This document shows positions 1 to 7,940 of a DNA stretch of 64,000 nucleotides, one piece after another. Origin of the DNA: Pseudarthrobacter sp. L1SW (GTDB taxonomy: Bacteria; Actinomycetota; Actinomycetes; Actinomycetales; Micrococcaceae). Position numbers and translations under genes: made by a program. The DNA is taken from assembly GCF_020809045.1 (NCBI RefSeq), contig NZ_CP078079.1, positions 3,162,001 through 3,226,000 of the forward strand. The letters are read 5' to 3'. Below the pieces are notes generated by a model. It was not told where the DNA came from and did not search any database. It saw only the letters and a program-made list of their open reading frames with translations. Each line of letters starts with the position of its first letter. Position 1 is the stretch's first letter.

Positions 1-49
1 GCGGGAACGCACGCCGGGCAGCCAGACGCTCGATCGCTTCCTGCTTGGC

Positions 50-160
50 AAGTGAGAGAGCGTCGCCCGAAAACCCACGTCAAGTGAGAGAGCGTCGCCC
101 GGAAACCCACGTCAAGTGCGAGAGCGTCGCCTGAAAACACACGTCAAGTGAGAGAGCGTC
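50..160. repeat. Tandem array of 32-bp repeats (locus 1 of 4)
   Basis: Three full units and one partial unit start at 50, 82, 114 and 146, in exact 32-bp register. Each begins AAGTGAGAGAGCGTCG and ends in a variant of AAACCCACGTC. There is no spacer between units, so this is not a CRISPR array. The array lies just beyond the stop codon of the dehydrogenase on the minus strand. The same core recurs at 36.7, 38.1 and 63.0 kb. Confidence 0.9.
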
Positions 161-168
161 GGTGGGGG

Positions 169-3006
169 TTAGCGGGTTACCTCCTCCAGCAGCTCGAGGA
201 CGTGGCGGTAGTCGGCTCCGGTTGCCCGGGTCATGCCCAGCTCGCAGGTGCGGTTGCACGACGCATGGGCCGACGCCCCCAGCTCGGCAACCTCCTCGCC
301 CTGTTTCCGGGTGGCGGACGCCGTGAGCTCGGGGTGGAGCATGCCACGGTCCCCCGCGAATGCGCAGCAGCCCCAGTTCACCGGGATATCCACCTTCTCT
401 GCTACTGCAGCGGCCACGGCATCAAGGGAACCGTTGATCCCCATGCGCGTGGAGGAGCAGGTGGGGTGCAGGGCCAGCGACTCGAGCTTTGCGTGGTCCG
501 GCAGCTTGGGCAGGATGTGCTCGGCGGCGAAGTCCACGGCATCCACGATCCGCAGCGGCCGCTGGCCCACCAGCGGTTCGTCAGATTCCACCGCCTGGCG
601 CAGTCCCTCCGTGCAGGAGGACGCATCGCAGATGATGGCAAGTTCGCCGTCGCGGGTGGCCTCCCGGAGCGCCGCCAGGGTCTTCCGGCGCATCGTCTCC
701 TGGCCGGCCGCCATGCCCTTGGAGGACCACGGGGTTCCGCAGCAGAGCCCGTCGATCCCCGGCGGCACCAGCAGGGTGATGCCTGCCCGCGCGCACAGCT
801 GCTCAAAGCTGTACTGCACGCCCCGCCCCGAAGCCGGCCCATCAGGAGACGAACCCGCCCCAGCCGGCCCGAACATCGTCCCCACGCACGCAGGGAAGTA
901 GACCGCGTCCGGCGCCCCGACCGGCGTCGGACGTTTCCGCACGGAACCGCCGCCGGGCAGCTCCGGCGAGTACAGCGGCACCGTGTCCGTCCCCAGCACA
1001 GCTCGGGCCGCCTTGTTCGGCGCCGCCACCGCCGCGGCGGGCAGCTTGTCCACCACGGTCAGGGCCAGCGAGGCGCCGCGGGTGACGCCCTCCCAGTGCT
1101 TCGCGGCGGCGTTCCAGGCGCCGTTGGCCACGGGCCCGGCATCGGAACGCCGGAGCCGCTTGACCAGCAGTCCGGTGTTAATGTCCACGGGGCAGGCCGT
1201 CTGGCACATGCCGTCCACGGCGCAGGTCTGCACGGACTCGTAGTCGTAGTCCTTTTCCAGCTGCTGCACCAGCGCCGTGTCCCCGGCCAGGCGGGCGGAC
1301 TCGATGGCGCGCAGGGTGACGATCCGCTGCCGCGGCGTGAGGGTGAGGTCCTTGCTGGGGCACACCGGCTCGCAGTAGCCGCAGGAAACGCAGCGGTCCA
1401 CCTCCTCGGCCACCGGCGGGGCCGTCTTGATGTGGCGCAGGTGCGCCTGGGGGTCGTCGTCCATGAGCACGCCGGGGTTCAGCATCCCGGCGGGATCGAA
1501 CAGCTCCTTGATCCTGCGCATCACGCCGTACAGTTCGTCCCCGTACTGCCGCCGCACGTAGGGCGCCATGACCCGGCCGGTGCCGTGCTCGGCCTTGAGC
1601 GAGCCGCCCTCGCCCAGGACCAGGTCCACCATGTCCTCCGTGAACGAGCTGTACCTCTCCAGCTCCTCGTCCGTGGTGAACCCGTCCGTGAGCATGAAGT
1701 GGACATTGCCGTCCTTCGCGTGGCCGAAGATCACGCTGTTGCTGTAGCTGTACTTGTCGAACAGCCCGATCAGCTCCCGGCATGTCCGGCCCAGGACGGG
1801 CACCGGCACCACAATGTCTTCCAGCAGTGCCGTGGTCCCCTGCGGCCGGGCGCCGGCCACCGAGGCGTACAGGCCCTTGCGGAGGTGCCAGAGCCCGGCC
1901 CGCGCCGAGGCATCGCCGGTGAACCGGGCCTCGGCCGAAAGGTTCAGCCCCGCCAGGAGGGCCTCGCCGCCGTGCTGGAGGGCCGCCAGCTCATCCTGCC
2001 CTTCGGCCGAGTATTCGACCAGCAGCGCGGCATGGTCCCGCACCGCAAGATCGCGTACGATGGCGGGAGTCCCCTTCAGCCCCTGGCCCACCTTCAGGGA
2101 CAGGGCGTCCATGAGTTCCACCGTGGCCGCGCCGGAACCCACCAGCTCCGGCAGCGCCGCGTTGGCCGCCTGCAGGTCCGGGAAAACCAGCAGGCCGGTG
2201 GCAGCGTGCGGGAGCCGCGGGATGGTGCGGAACACCGCCTCCGCCACGAAGCCCAGCGTGCCCTCGCTGCCCACGATCAGGTGGGCCATGATGTCCACCG
2301 GGCTGCTGTGGTCCAGCAGGGAGTTCAGGCCGTAGCCCATGGTGTTCTTCATGGAGAACTGCTGCCGGATCCGGCGCACGGACTCGCTGTTGCCGCGCAC
2401 CCGCGCGGCAAGCTGCGCCAGGCCTTCGTACAGTTCCGGTTCCAGCGTCCGCAGTTTGTGGTCCGCGTCCGGCGCCCCGGTGTCGATGACCGTGCCCGAG
2501 GGCAGCACCACGGTGAGGGACTCCAACGTCTGGTAGGCGTTGTCCACGGTGCCGCAGTTCATCCCGGAGGAGTTGTTGGCCACCACCCCGCCCACCGTGC
2601 AGGCCGCCTCGCTGGCAGGATCGGGGCCGAACTTGCGCCCGTACGGGGCCAGCCGCGCATTCAGCGCGCGCACGGTGACGCCCGGCTGCACGCGGACCCG
2701 GGCGCCGCCGTCGAGCACTTCAACGTCCCGGAAGTTGCGCCGCACGTCCACCAGCACGCCGTCGGTGACCGCCTGGCCGCTGAGGCTGGTGCCGCCGGAG
2801 CGGAAGGTCAGCGGGACGCCCTGTTCGGCGCTGGCGCGCAGGAGCCCGCCCACGTCCGCCGCGCTTCCGGCCGTCACCACGGCCTGCGGGATGAGCAGGA
2901 AGTGGGAGGCGTCGTGGGCGTTGGCGTGCAGGTCGATGGCCCGGGTCTTGACCTGGGCAGGATCGTTGACTGCCGAGCGGAGGCCGGCGAGGTCCAGGGA
3001 CGCCAT
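169..3006 (-). CDS. D-lactate dehydrogenase, FAD/Fe-S (Dld-II type)
   Basis: This 945-residue flavin/iron-sulfur protein probably oxidises D-lactate to pyruvate at the membrane and passes electrons to quinone or cytochrome. An FAD_binding_4 domain fills the first 180 residues or so (RSGGTSLSGQAV), followed by the FAD-oxidase C-terminal domain to about residue 520. Two ferredoxin clusters follow, with CVSCGYCEPVCP near 534 and CAVDGMCQTACP near 590. Two CCG-type cysteine motifs come last (CCGTPW near 750, CCAFAG near 880). This order matches Dld-II enzymes of about 940 residues. Its ATG overlaps the stop of the lactate permease by one base (TGATG), so the two are translationally coupled. A glycolate or 2-hydroxyglutarate dehydrogenase of the same architecture is possible, but the permease partner favours lactate. 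Confidence 0.88.
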   Translation of the reverse strand: MASLDLAGLRSAVNDPAQVKTRAIDLHANAHDASHFLLIPQAVVTAGSAADVGGLLRASAEQGVPLTFRSGGTSLSGQAVTDGVLVDVRRNFRDVEVLDGGARVRVQPGVTVRALNARLAPYGRKFGPDPASEAACTVGGVVANNSSGMNCGTVDNAYQTLESLTVVLPSGTVIDTGAPDADHKLRTLEPELYEGLAQLAARVRGNSESVRRIRQQFSMKNTMGYGLNSLLDHSSPVDIMAHLIVGSEGTLGFVAEAVFRTIPRLPHAATGLLVFPDLQAANAALPELVGSGAATVELMDALSLKVGQGLKGTPAIVRDLAVRDHAALLVEYSAEGQDELAALQHGGEALLAGLNLSAEARFTGDASARAGLWHLRKGLYASVAGARPQGTTALLEDIVVPVPVLGRTCRELIGLFDKYSYSNSVIFGHAKDGNVHFMLTDGFTTDEELERYSSFTEDMVDLVLGEGGSLKAEHGTGRVMAPYVRRQYGDELYGVMRRIKELFDPAGMLNPGVLMDDDPQAHLRHIKTAPPVAEEVDRCVSCGYCEPVCPSKDLTLTPRQRIVTLRAIESARLAGDTALVQQLEKDYDYESVQTCAVDGMCQTACPVDINTGLLVKRLRRSDAGPVANGAWNAAAKHWEGVTRGASLALTVVDKLPAAAVAAPNKAARAVLGTDTVPLYSPELPGGGSVRKRPTPVGAPDAVYFPACVGTMFGPAGAGSSPDGPASGRGVQYSFEQLCARAGITLLVPPGIDGLCCGTPWSSKGMAAGQETMRRKTLAALREATRDGELAIICDASSCTEGLRQAVESDEPLVGQRPLRIVDAVDFAAEHILPKLPDHAKLESLALHPTCSSTRMGINGSLDAVAAAVAEKVDIPVNWGCCAFAGDRGMLHPELTASATRKQGEEVAELGASAHASCNRTCELGMTRATGADYRHVLELLEEVTR

Positions 3007-4745
3007 CAGGGGACCATCCAGCCCAGGACGGGGGTGGACTGCAGGAAGATCAGCAGCGTGATGAGGGCAAGGAGGCCCAGGCTCCAGCCGACGAGCTTGC
3101 GGAACAGGGTCCCTTCGGCGCCGTCAAGGCCCACCGCAGCCGAGGCGACGGCCAGGTTCTGCAGCGAGAGCATCTTGCCCATCACGCCCGCGGAGGAGTT
3201 GGACGCTGCCATCAGCACCGGCGACAGTCCGGTCTGCTGGGCGGCGGTGGCCTGCATTTGCCCGAACAGCGAGTTGGAGGAGGTGTCCGAGCCGGTCAGG
3301 GCGACACCGATCCAGCCGATCAGGGGCGAGAGGACGGCGAAGAAGCCGCCGGCCGAGGCCAGGGCGAACCCCAGTGTGGTGGTCTGGCCGGACAGGTTCA
3401 TCACGAAGGACAGCCCCAGGACGGCGGTCACGGTGACGATGGTCCAGCGCAGCTGCACCAGGGTGTCCCGGTAGATGCGCAGGCCCTGCGACGCGGTGAT
3501 TTTGTAGAGCGCCATGGTGATGATGCCGGAGAGCAGCAGCAGGGTGCCGGTGGCCTTGATGTGGTCCAGCTTGAACTTGGTTGCCGCCACCGGCTTGCCG
3601 GCCGAATCGGTGATGTCCAGCCCGGGCCAGGCGAACGTTACGCTGCCAACCTGGCTCAGCCACGCCTTGACGGACGGGATCTGGGCCACCGAGAACACGG
3701 CGATGATGATCAGGTAGGGGGCAATCGCGAGCCAGATCTGGCGCGGTGCGGGCCGGGAGTTGTCTGCGGGGACCGCGTCCGCTCCAGTGCCGCCGCTGCC
3801 GTGCACCGCCGTCGTGTCTTCCTTCGGCGCGGTGCCGCCGGTGTGACCCGTTCCGCTGGCGCTGACGACGGCGGGGCGGACGACGGCGGGGACCGCAGCC
3901 GCCTGCACGGCGCCTCCGACGCCAACATTTTCCGCCGGCTGCCAGACCTTCAGCATCAGCAGGACAGCGGCAACGGTGACGACGGCGGCCACAACGTCCG
4001 TCAGTTCCACGGCGAGGTAGTTGGAGGTGACGAACTGGGCGGCTGCGAACGCGGCGCCGGCCACCAGGGCTACGGGCCAGGTCTGCCTCAGTCCGCGCTT
4101 GCCGTCCACGATGAAGACGAGCAGCAGCGGCACGATCAGGGCGATGAAGGGCGTCTGGCGCCCGGCCATCGAGGACAGGTCGTGAAGCGGCAGGCCGGTG
4201 ACGCCGTTCAGGGCAATGATCGGGGCAGCCATGGCACCGAAGGCAACAGGTGCCGTGTTGGCCAGCAGCGAGACCACGGCCGATTTCAGCGGCTTCATGC
4301 CGGCGGCCATCAGCATGGCCGCCGAGATGGCCACGGGGGCGCCGAATCCGGCCAGGGACTCAAGCAGCGCGCCGAAACAGAAGGCGATCAGGATCGAGAG
4401 GATGCGCAGGTCGTTGGAGATGGAGCGGATGGTCCGTCCCAGCACTTCAAACCAGGGGGTGGCCACGGTGAGCCGGTAGATCCACAGCGCGTTGACCAGG
4501 ATCCAAAGGATGGGGAACAGGCCGTAGAAGATGCCGGCCGCGGTGGCGCCCAGGGCCTGGCTGACGGGCATCCGCCAGCCGACAACTGCCAGCACGAGCG
4601 ACAGCGCAAGGCTGGAAAGGGCAGCCACGGGTGCCTTGACCCTGAAGACGCCCAGGAGGACGAAGAGCAGGATGAGCGGAAGGGCCGCGCAGAGGGCGGA
4701 TATCAGTAGGGACCCGGCAATGGGATCGAGGATCTGCTGAAACAT
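3006..4745 (-). CDS. lldP: L-lactate permease (LctP/LldP family)
   Basis: A 579-residue secondary transporter of the LctP family, probably importing lactate with protons. The protein is almost wholly hydrophobic, with the family signatures GSDTSSNSLFG and ASNSSAGVMGKMLS near the C-terminus. A poorly conserved Gly/Ala/Thr-rich hydrophilic loop of about 60 residues lies near 275-335. The ATG at 4743-4745 has a GGAG ribosome site five bases upstream. It heads a two-gene operon with the Fe-S dehydrogenase. It is divergent from a GntR/FCD regulator, and the shared 137-bp promoter region holds two operator-like palindromes. A close paralogue lies at 7941-9698. Confidence 0.92.
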   Translation of the reverse strand: MFQQILDPIAGSLLISALCAALPLILLFVLLGVFRVKAPVAALSSLALSLVLAVVGWRMPVSQALGATAAGIFYGLFPILWILVNALWIYRLTVATPWFEVLGRTIRSISNDLRILSILIAFCFGALLESLAGFGAPVAISAAMLMAAGMKPLKSAVVSLLANTAPVAFGAMAAPIIALNGVTGLPLHDLSSMAGRQTPFIALIVPLLLVFIVDGKRGLRQTWPVALVAGAAFAAAQFVTSNYLAVELTDVVAAVVTVAAVLLMLKVWQPAENVGVGGAVQAAAVPAVVRPAVVSASGTGHTGGTAPKEDTTAVHGSGGTGADAVPADNSRPAPRQIWLAIAPYLIIIAVFSVAQIPSVKAWLSQVGSVTFAWPGLDITDSAGKPVAATKFKLDHIKATGTLLLLSGIITMALYKITASQGLRIYRDTLVQLRWTIVTVTAVLGLSFVMNLSGQTTTLGFALASAGGFFAVLSPLIGWIGVALTGSDTSSNSLFGQMQATAAQQTGLSPVLMAASNSSAGVMGKMLSLQNLAVASAAVGLDGAEGTLFRKLVGWSLGLLALITLLIFLQSTPVLGWMVP

Positions 4746-4793
4746 GTGTCTCCAGATGTGTGTGAAGCGTCACAACTCCGTGGCGCCCTCAAA

Positions 4794-4846
4794 TTGTCTA
4801 ACAAGTACACATGTAGGTCAAGTGCTGATGCTGACTTGTCTGGCAA
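4794..4846. promoter_or_regulatory. Paired FadR/LldR-type operators
   Basis: TTGTCTAACAA (4794-4804) is a perfect TTGT-N3-ACAA palindrome and fits the FadR-subfamily pattern TNGTNNNACNA. TTGTCTGGCAA (4836-4846) differs from it at two positions. The starts are 42 bp apart, four helical turns, as expected for two dimers on one DNA face. They sit between the divergent permease and GntR genes, so LldR-like autoregulation and lactate-responsive repression are inferred. Confidence 0.65.
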
Positions 4847-4882
4847 AATAAGGCAACGGGGAAAGTTTTGGGAGGAACGCCA

Positions 4883-5578
4883 GTGGCCGGACGTGTTGCA
4901 GCAGTCTCGATCGTGGATGCGATCGCCGCGGATCTGCGGAACCGCGTCTTCTCCGGCGAGCTCCATTCCGGCGAGGCGCTCACCGAGACGGACGTGGCAT
5001 CGTCCTACGAGGTGGCCCGGCCTACCGCCAAGGCCTCGATTGAAAAACTCGTCGCCGAGGGGCTGCTGGACCGGGGCGCCCACAAAACGGCACGGGTGGT
5101 GGATCTGGGGCCGGAATCCGTCCGGGACATATACGTGGCCAGGGCGTACCTGGAAAGCGAAGTGCTCCGCCGGCTGGCGTCCGGCCGGACGGTGCCGGCC
5201 GGCGCCGTGAAGGCCAACAGGGACATTGCGGCCCTGAAAACCGGCGCCCCGCTTGACGTTGTGGAACCGGACATGCGGTTCCACACCAGCCTGATTGATG
5301 CGGTGGGAAACCAGCGCATCAGCAGGATGTACCTGTCCCTGGTGGGGGAAGTCCGCCTGTGCATGTCCCGAGTGCAGTCCCTGCACCTCCTGGATACGGC
5401 CCTCATCCAGGCCGAGCACCAGAAGCTCCTGGAACTGATTGAGGAAGGCCGGGGAGAAGAAGCCGCCCAGCTGCTGGACATCCACCTCGGGCGTGCCCGC
5501 GAACGGCTGGTGGCCGCAATGGGCGGCGAGCCGGGGCCGGAAGCCGACCTGCCGCCGTCGGGCGTTATTGCCGGCTAG
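4883..5578 (+). CDS. GntR-family (FadR/FCD) regulator, probable LldR
   Basis: A 231-residue transcription factor with an N-terminal winged helix (residues 10-75, ALTETDVASSYEVARPTAKA) and a C-terminal FCD ligand-binding domain. The acid and histidine positions usual for a metal-assisted carboxylate pocket are visible (DMRFHTSLID, EHQKLLEL, DIHLGRA). I chose GTG at 4883 because GGGAGGAA lies about five bases upstream. The upstream in-frame TTG at 4868 overlaps that ribosome site. The gene is divergent from the lactate permease and separated from it by two operator-like palindromes, so it is the likely local regulator of lactate uptake and oxidation. The effector is not visible from sequence. 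Confidence 0.87.
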   Translation: MAGRVAAVSIVDAIAADLRNRVFSGELHSGEALTETDVASSYEVARPTAKASIEKLVAEGLLDRGAHKTARVVDLGPESVRDIYVARAYLESEVLRRLASGRTVPAGAVKANRDIAALKTGAPLDVVEPDMRFHTSLIDAVGNQRISRMYLSLVGEVRLCMSRVQSLHLLDTALIQAEHQKLLELIEEGRGEEAAQLLDIHLGRARERLVAAMGGEPGPEADLPPSGVIAG

Positions 5579-5626
5579 CCGCACCGTCCCGGCGGAACCG
5601 TCCGGAACGTCACTGGCCGTTAATGC

Positions 5627-6352
5627 TCAGGAGCGGGCCCGTGCCGTCTGCTCATAGAGCCACGCCACATGGTTCCGAAGAAGGTCCGCGGCAAGATCGG
5701 CATTCTTCGCCTCAACGGCGTCGAAGATCGCATGGTGGTGCGCCCTCAGCTCACCGAGCACAACCGGCCATTGGCCCAGGGCCGCCAAGGCGTCCTTGAT
5801 GTAGCCGCGGATGGAGCCGCTGAGGGAATCCATGATGGTTTCAATCACCGTATTGCCGGCCAGTGCGCTGAGCGCCATGTGGAACTGCGCGTCCAGGGCG
5901 TGGAATGTTTCCGGATCCATGTCCGGGGCGTCCATCGCCAGGAGCAGCTCCCTGGCCCGCTGGATGCCCTCAGGATCGTGACGTTCGGCCGCGGTCCGGG
6001 CCGCCCAGGTCTCCAGGAGGATACGGGTTTCGACGATGTCCGCCACCGGAAGCCGGCTGCTGGCGATGTGCAGCCGGAGGGTGGAGGACAGTCCCGCTGA
6101 TGGCTCTGACACGATGACGGCGCCCGATTTGGGGCCGGCCTTGTTCGAGCTGCGGAGAATCCCCATTGCATCGAGGAGGCGCATGGCTTCACGCACTGAG
6201 GCGCGGGAGATGCCATAGGTTTCCGCCAGGATGCGTTCTCCCGGAAGCTGGTCCCCTGCCTTGAAGCGCCCGGAGCGGAGGCCCGCCTCGACGTCGTCCA
6301 GCAGGACATCATAGGTCCGCTTCGGTGAGGATTCCGCTGCTGATTCGGCCAT
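5627..6352 (-). CDS. GntR-family (FadR/FCD) regulator, probable GlcC-like
   Basis: A 241-residue regulator with a winged helix near residues 10-80 (LPGERILAETYGISRASVRE) and an FCD domain with LDAQFHMALS and HHAIFDAVEA. The chosen ATG at 6352 (MAESAAESS) leaves out an upstream reading frame that runs through a GC-rich hairpin. The gene is last on the minus strand after permease 2 and the GlcD-like oxidase, and a strong hairpin (6396-6470) lies before it. It therefore probably regulates that module, acting at the GGT-N3-ACC sites between permease 2 and malate synthase. The glycolate or glyoxylate effector is an inference from context. Confidence 0.82.
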   Translation of the reverse strand: MAESAAESSPKRTYDVLLDDVEAGLRSGRFKAGDQLPGERILAETYGISRASVREAMRLLDAMGILRSSNKAGPKSGAVIVSEPSAGLSSTLRLHIASSRLPVADIVETRILLETWAARTAAERHDPEGIQRARELLLAMDAPDMDPETFHALDAQFHMALSALAGNTVIETIMDSLSGSIRGYIKDALAALGQWPVVLGELRAHHHAIFDAVEAKNADLAADLLRNHVAWLYEQTARARS

Positions 6353-6395
6353 GCTTCCATCCTGCCCTACGGGACCGTCCTGCACCGCGTTCCGG

Positions 6396-6470
6396 CCGCG
6401 GCGGAGGAGGCGAGGGAAAGGGGCAACGGAAACCCGCTCCCGCCGCCCCTTTCCTCCGCCGCCGCGGCGG
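6396..6470 (-). terminator. GC-rich intercistronic hairpin
   Basis: GCCGCGGCGG (6396-6405) and GAAAGGGGC (6417-6425) pair with GCCCCTTTC (6446-6454) and CCGCCGCGGC further right, with small bulges. It sits between the GlcD-like stop and the regulator start. It has no clear T-run, so it may only weaken read-through from the catabolic genes into the regulator. Confidence 0.5.
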
Positions 6471-6479
6471 CCCGGCCTG

Positions 6480-7850
6480 CTAGATCGCTTTGCCGGGGTT
6501 GAGGATTCCCTGGGGGTCGAAGACCCTGCGGATTGAGCGCTGGAGTTCGAGTGAGAGGCCGCCAAGCTCATCCTCGAGCCAGTCGCGCTTGAGCAGGCCG
6601 ACGCCGTGTTCCCCGGTCAGCGTGCCGCCAAGGCGCTGCGCCAGGTAGAACATGTCGCCGAGGGCCTTTTTCGCGGGTCCTTCGGTGATGGATTCTTCGG
6701 GCTCGACGACGATCATCGGGTGGAGGTTGCCGTCAGCTGCGTGCGCCACGTTGAAGATCCGGACGCCGGTCTTCCGGGAAATGTCGTCCAGGCCGGCGAA
6801 AACTGCCGCCAGCCGGTTCCGCGGGACGCCGATGTCGCAGATGGACACCCGGCCCAGCTTCTCGAGGGACGGGATGGCCTCCCGCCTTGTGGCCACGAGC
6901 GCATCCGCTGCTGCCGGGTCCACGGCCTTCTCGATGGAGCTGGCAAACGGCTTGATGGCCTGGAGGAGGACGTCCTGTTCGAGGAATGCACCGTAGCCGT
7001 CGGTCTGCGCCAGCAGGAAGGCCCCGCCCTTTGACCGGTGGCTGGTGCCGTGCGCTGCATCAACGGCTTCCAGGGTGGGGCCGTCCATGAGTTCCAGCAC
7101 CGAGGGCTGCAGCCGCGCGGCGATGATGGCAGAGGCGGCCAGGGCGGCGGCGTCCACGTTCGGGAAATACGCGGCAACGGTGGCGGTCTGGACCGGCCGC
7201 GGCCGCAGCCGCAGGGTGGCCTCCACCACCACGCCCAGCGTCCCTTCGGAACCGATCATCAGGGCATTCAGGTCATACCCGGTCACGCCCTTGATGGTCT
7301 CCCGTCCCGTGCGCAGCACCCGGCCATCGGGAAGGACAACCTTGAGCGCCAGGACGGATTCCCGGGTGACGCCGTACTTTGCGCACCACATGCCGCCGGC
7401 GTTGGTGGCGATGTTGCCGCCGATTGAACAGATGGCCGTGCTGGCCGGATCCGGGGCGTAGAACAGTCCGTGCTCCCGGGCGGCGGCGTTGACCTCCGCA
7501 TTGAGGACGCCGGGTTCAACCACCGCCAGCTGCTCCACGGGGTCGATGTGGAGGATCCGGTTCATGCGGGCCAGGTCGAGGACCACTTCACCTGCCCGGG
7601 CTGATGCTCCGGCTGCCAGGCCTGTTCCGGCACCGCGGGGAACAACCGGCACGTTGTGGGCCGCGGCCAGTTTCATGGTGGCCACCACCTCCTCCGTGCT
7701 GGTGGCGTACACAACGCCGTCCGGGAGGCTGGGAGGAATGTAGCCGGAACGGTCCGTGCTCACCCGGACGCGTTCGTCCAGGTCCGTGGAAGCGTGTGCG
7801 CTTGCGGAGAGAAGCGCCGATGATGCTGTTGCAACTGCAGATGTACTCAT
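6480..7850 (-). CDS. GlcD-like FAD-linked glycolate/D-lactate oxidase
   Basis: A 456-residue VAO-type flavoprotein. The PP-loop FAD domain covers roughly residues 45-225 (VVPRGAGTGLAAGA, SIGGNIATNAGG) and the FAD-oxidase C-terminal domain follows, ending in the family-typical GEHGVGLLKRDWL and FDPQGILNPGKAI. It lacks the ferredoxin and CCG parts of the large dehydrogenase at 169-3006. The start MSTSAVATAS at 7850 has AAGAGG about ten bases upstream. It lies downstream of a glycolate/lactate permease and near a divergent malate synthase. Glycolate to glyoxylate is therefore the favoured reaction, and D-lactate oxidation is the main alternative. No GlcE/GlcF genes are nearby. Confidence 0.82.
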   Translation of the reverse strand: MSTSAVATASSALLSASAHASTDLDERVRVSTDRSGYIPPSLPDGVVYATSTEEVVATMKLAAAHNVPVVPRGAGTGLAAGASARAGEVVLDLARMNRILHIDPVEQLAVVEPGVLNAEVNAAAREHGLFYAPDPASTAICSIGGNIATNAGGMWCAKYGVTRESVLALKVVLPDGRVLRTGRETIKGVTGYDLNALMIGSEGTLGVVVEATLRLRPRPVQTATVAAYFPNVDAAALAASAIIAARLQPSVLELMDGPTLEAVDAAHGTSHRSKGGAFLLAQTDGYGAFLEQDVLLQAIKPFASSIEKAVDPAAADALVATRREAIPSLEKLGRVSICDIGVPRNRLAAVFAGLDDISRKTGVRIFNVAHAADGNLHPMIVVEPEESITEGPAKKALGDMFYLAQRLGGTLTGEHGVGLLKRDWLEDELGGLSLELQRSIRRVFDPQGILNPGKAI

Positions 7851-7882
7851 GGAAAGGAAACCTCTTTGTTTCTTGGGGCATG

Positions 7883-7912
7883 GGGCCGGGGGCTGAAGCA
7901 CTCCCCCGGCCC
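7883..7912 (-). terminator. Hairpin between permease 2 and GlcD-like gene
   Basis: GGGCCGGGGG (7883-7892) and CCCCCGGCCC (7903-7912) form a perfect 10-bp stem with a 10-base loop in the 90-bp gap between two co-directional genes. No T-run follows on the minus strand, so an RNA-processing or stability element is as likely as partial termination. Confidence 0.5.
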
Positions 7913-7940
7913 TGTTTCATTTGTAAGGGCGGCGCGGCGT

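Noticed and set aside
50-160. CRISPR array
   Set aside because: The 32-bp repeats are contiguous with no unique spacers and no cas genes are in the window.
148-3474. 1108-codon open frame antisense to the D-lactate dehydrogenase and permease
   Set aside because: Its composition is the GC-skewed shadow of a real gene, it has no ribosome site, and the opposite strand has clear FAD, Fe-S and permease motifs.
4868-4882. Upstream TTG start for the first GntR regulator
   Set aside because: It overlaps the GGGAGGAA ribosome site; the GTG at 4883 has normal spacing.
6353-6571. N-terminal extension of the second GntR regulator
   Set aside because: It reads through a GC-rich hairpin with low-complexity sequence; the internal ATG begins the normal regulator domain.
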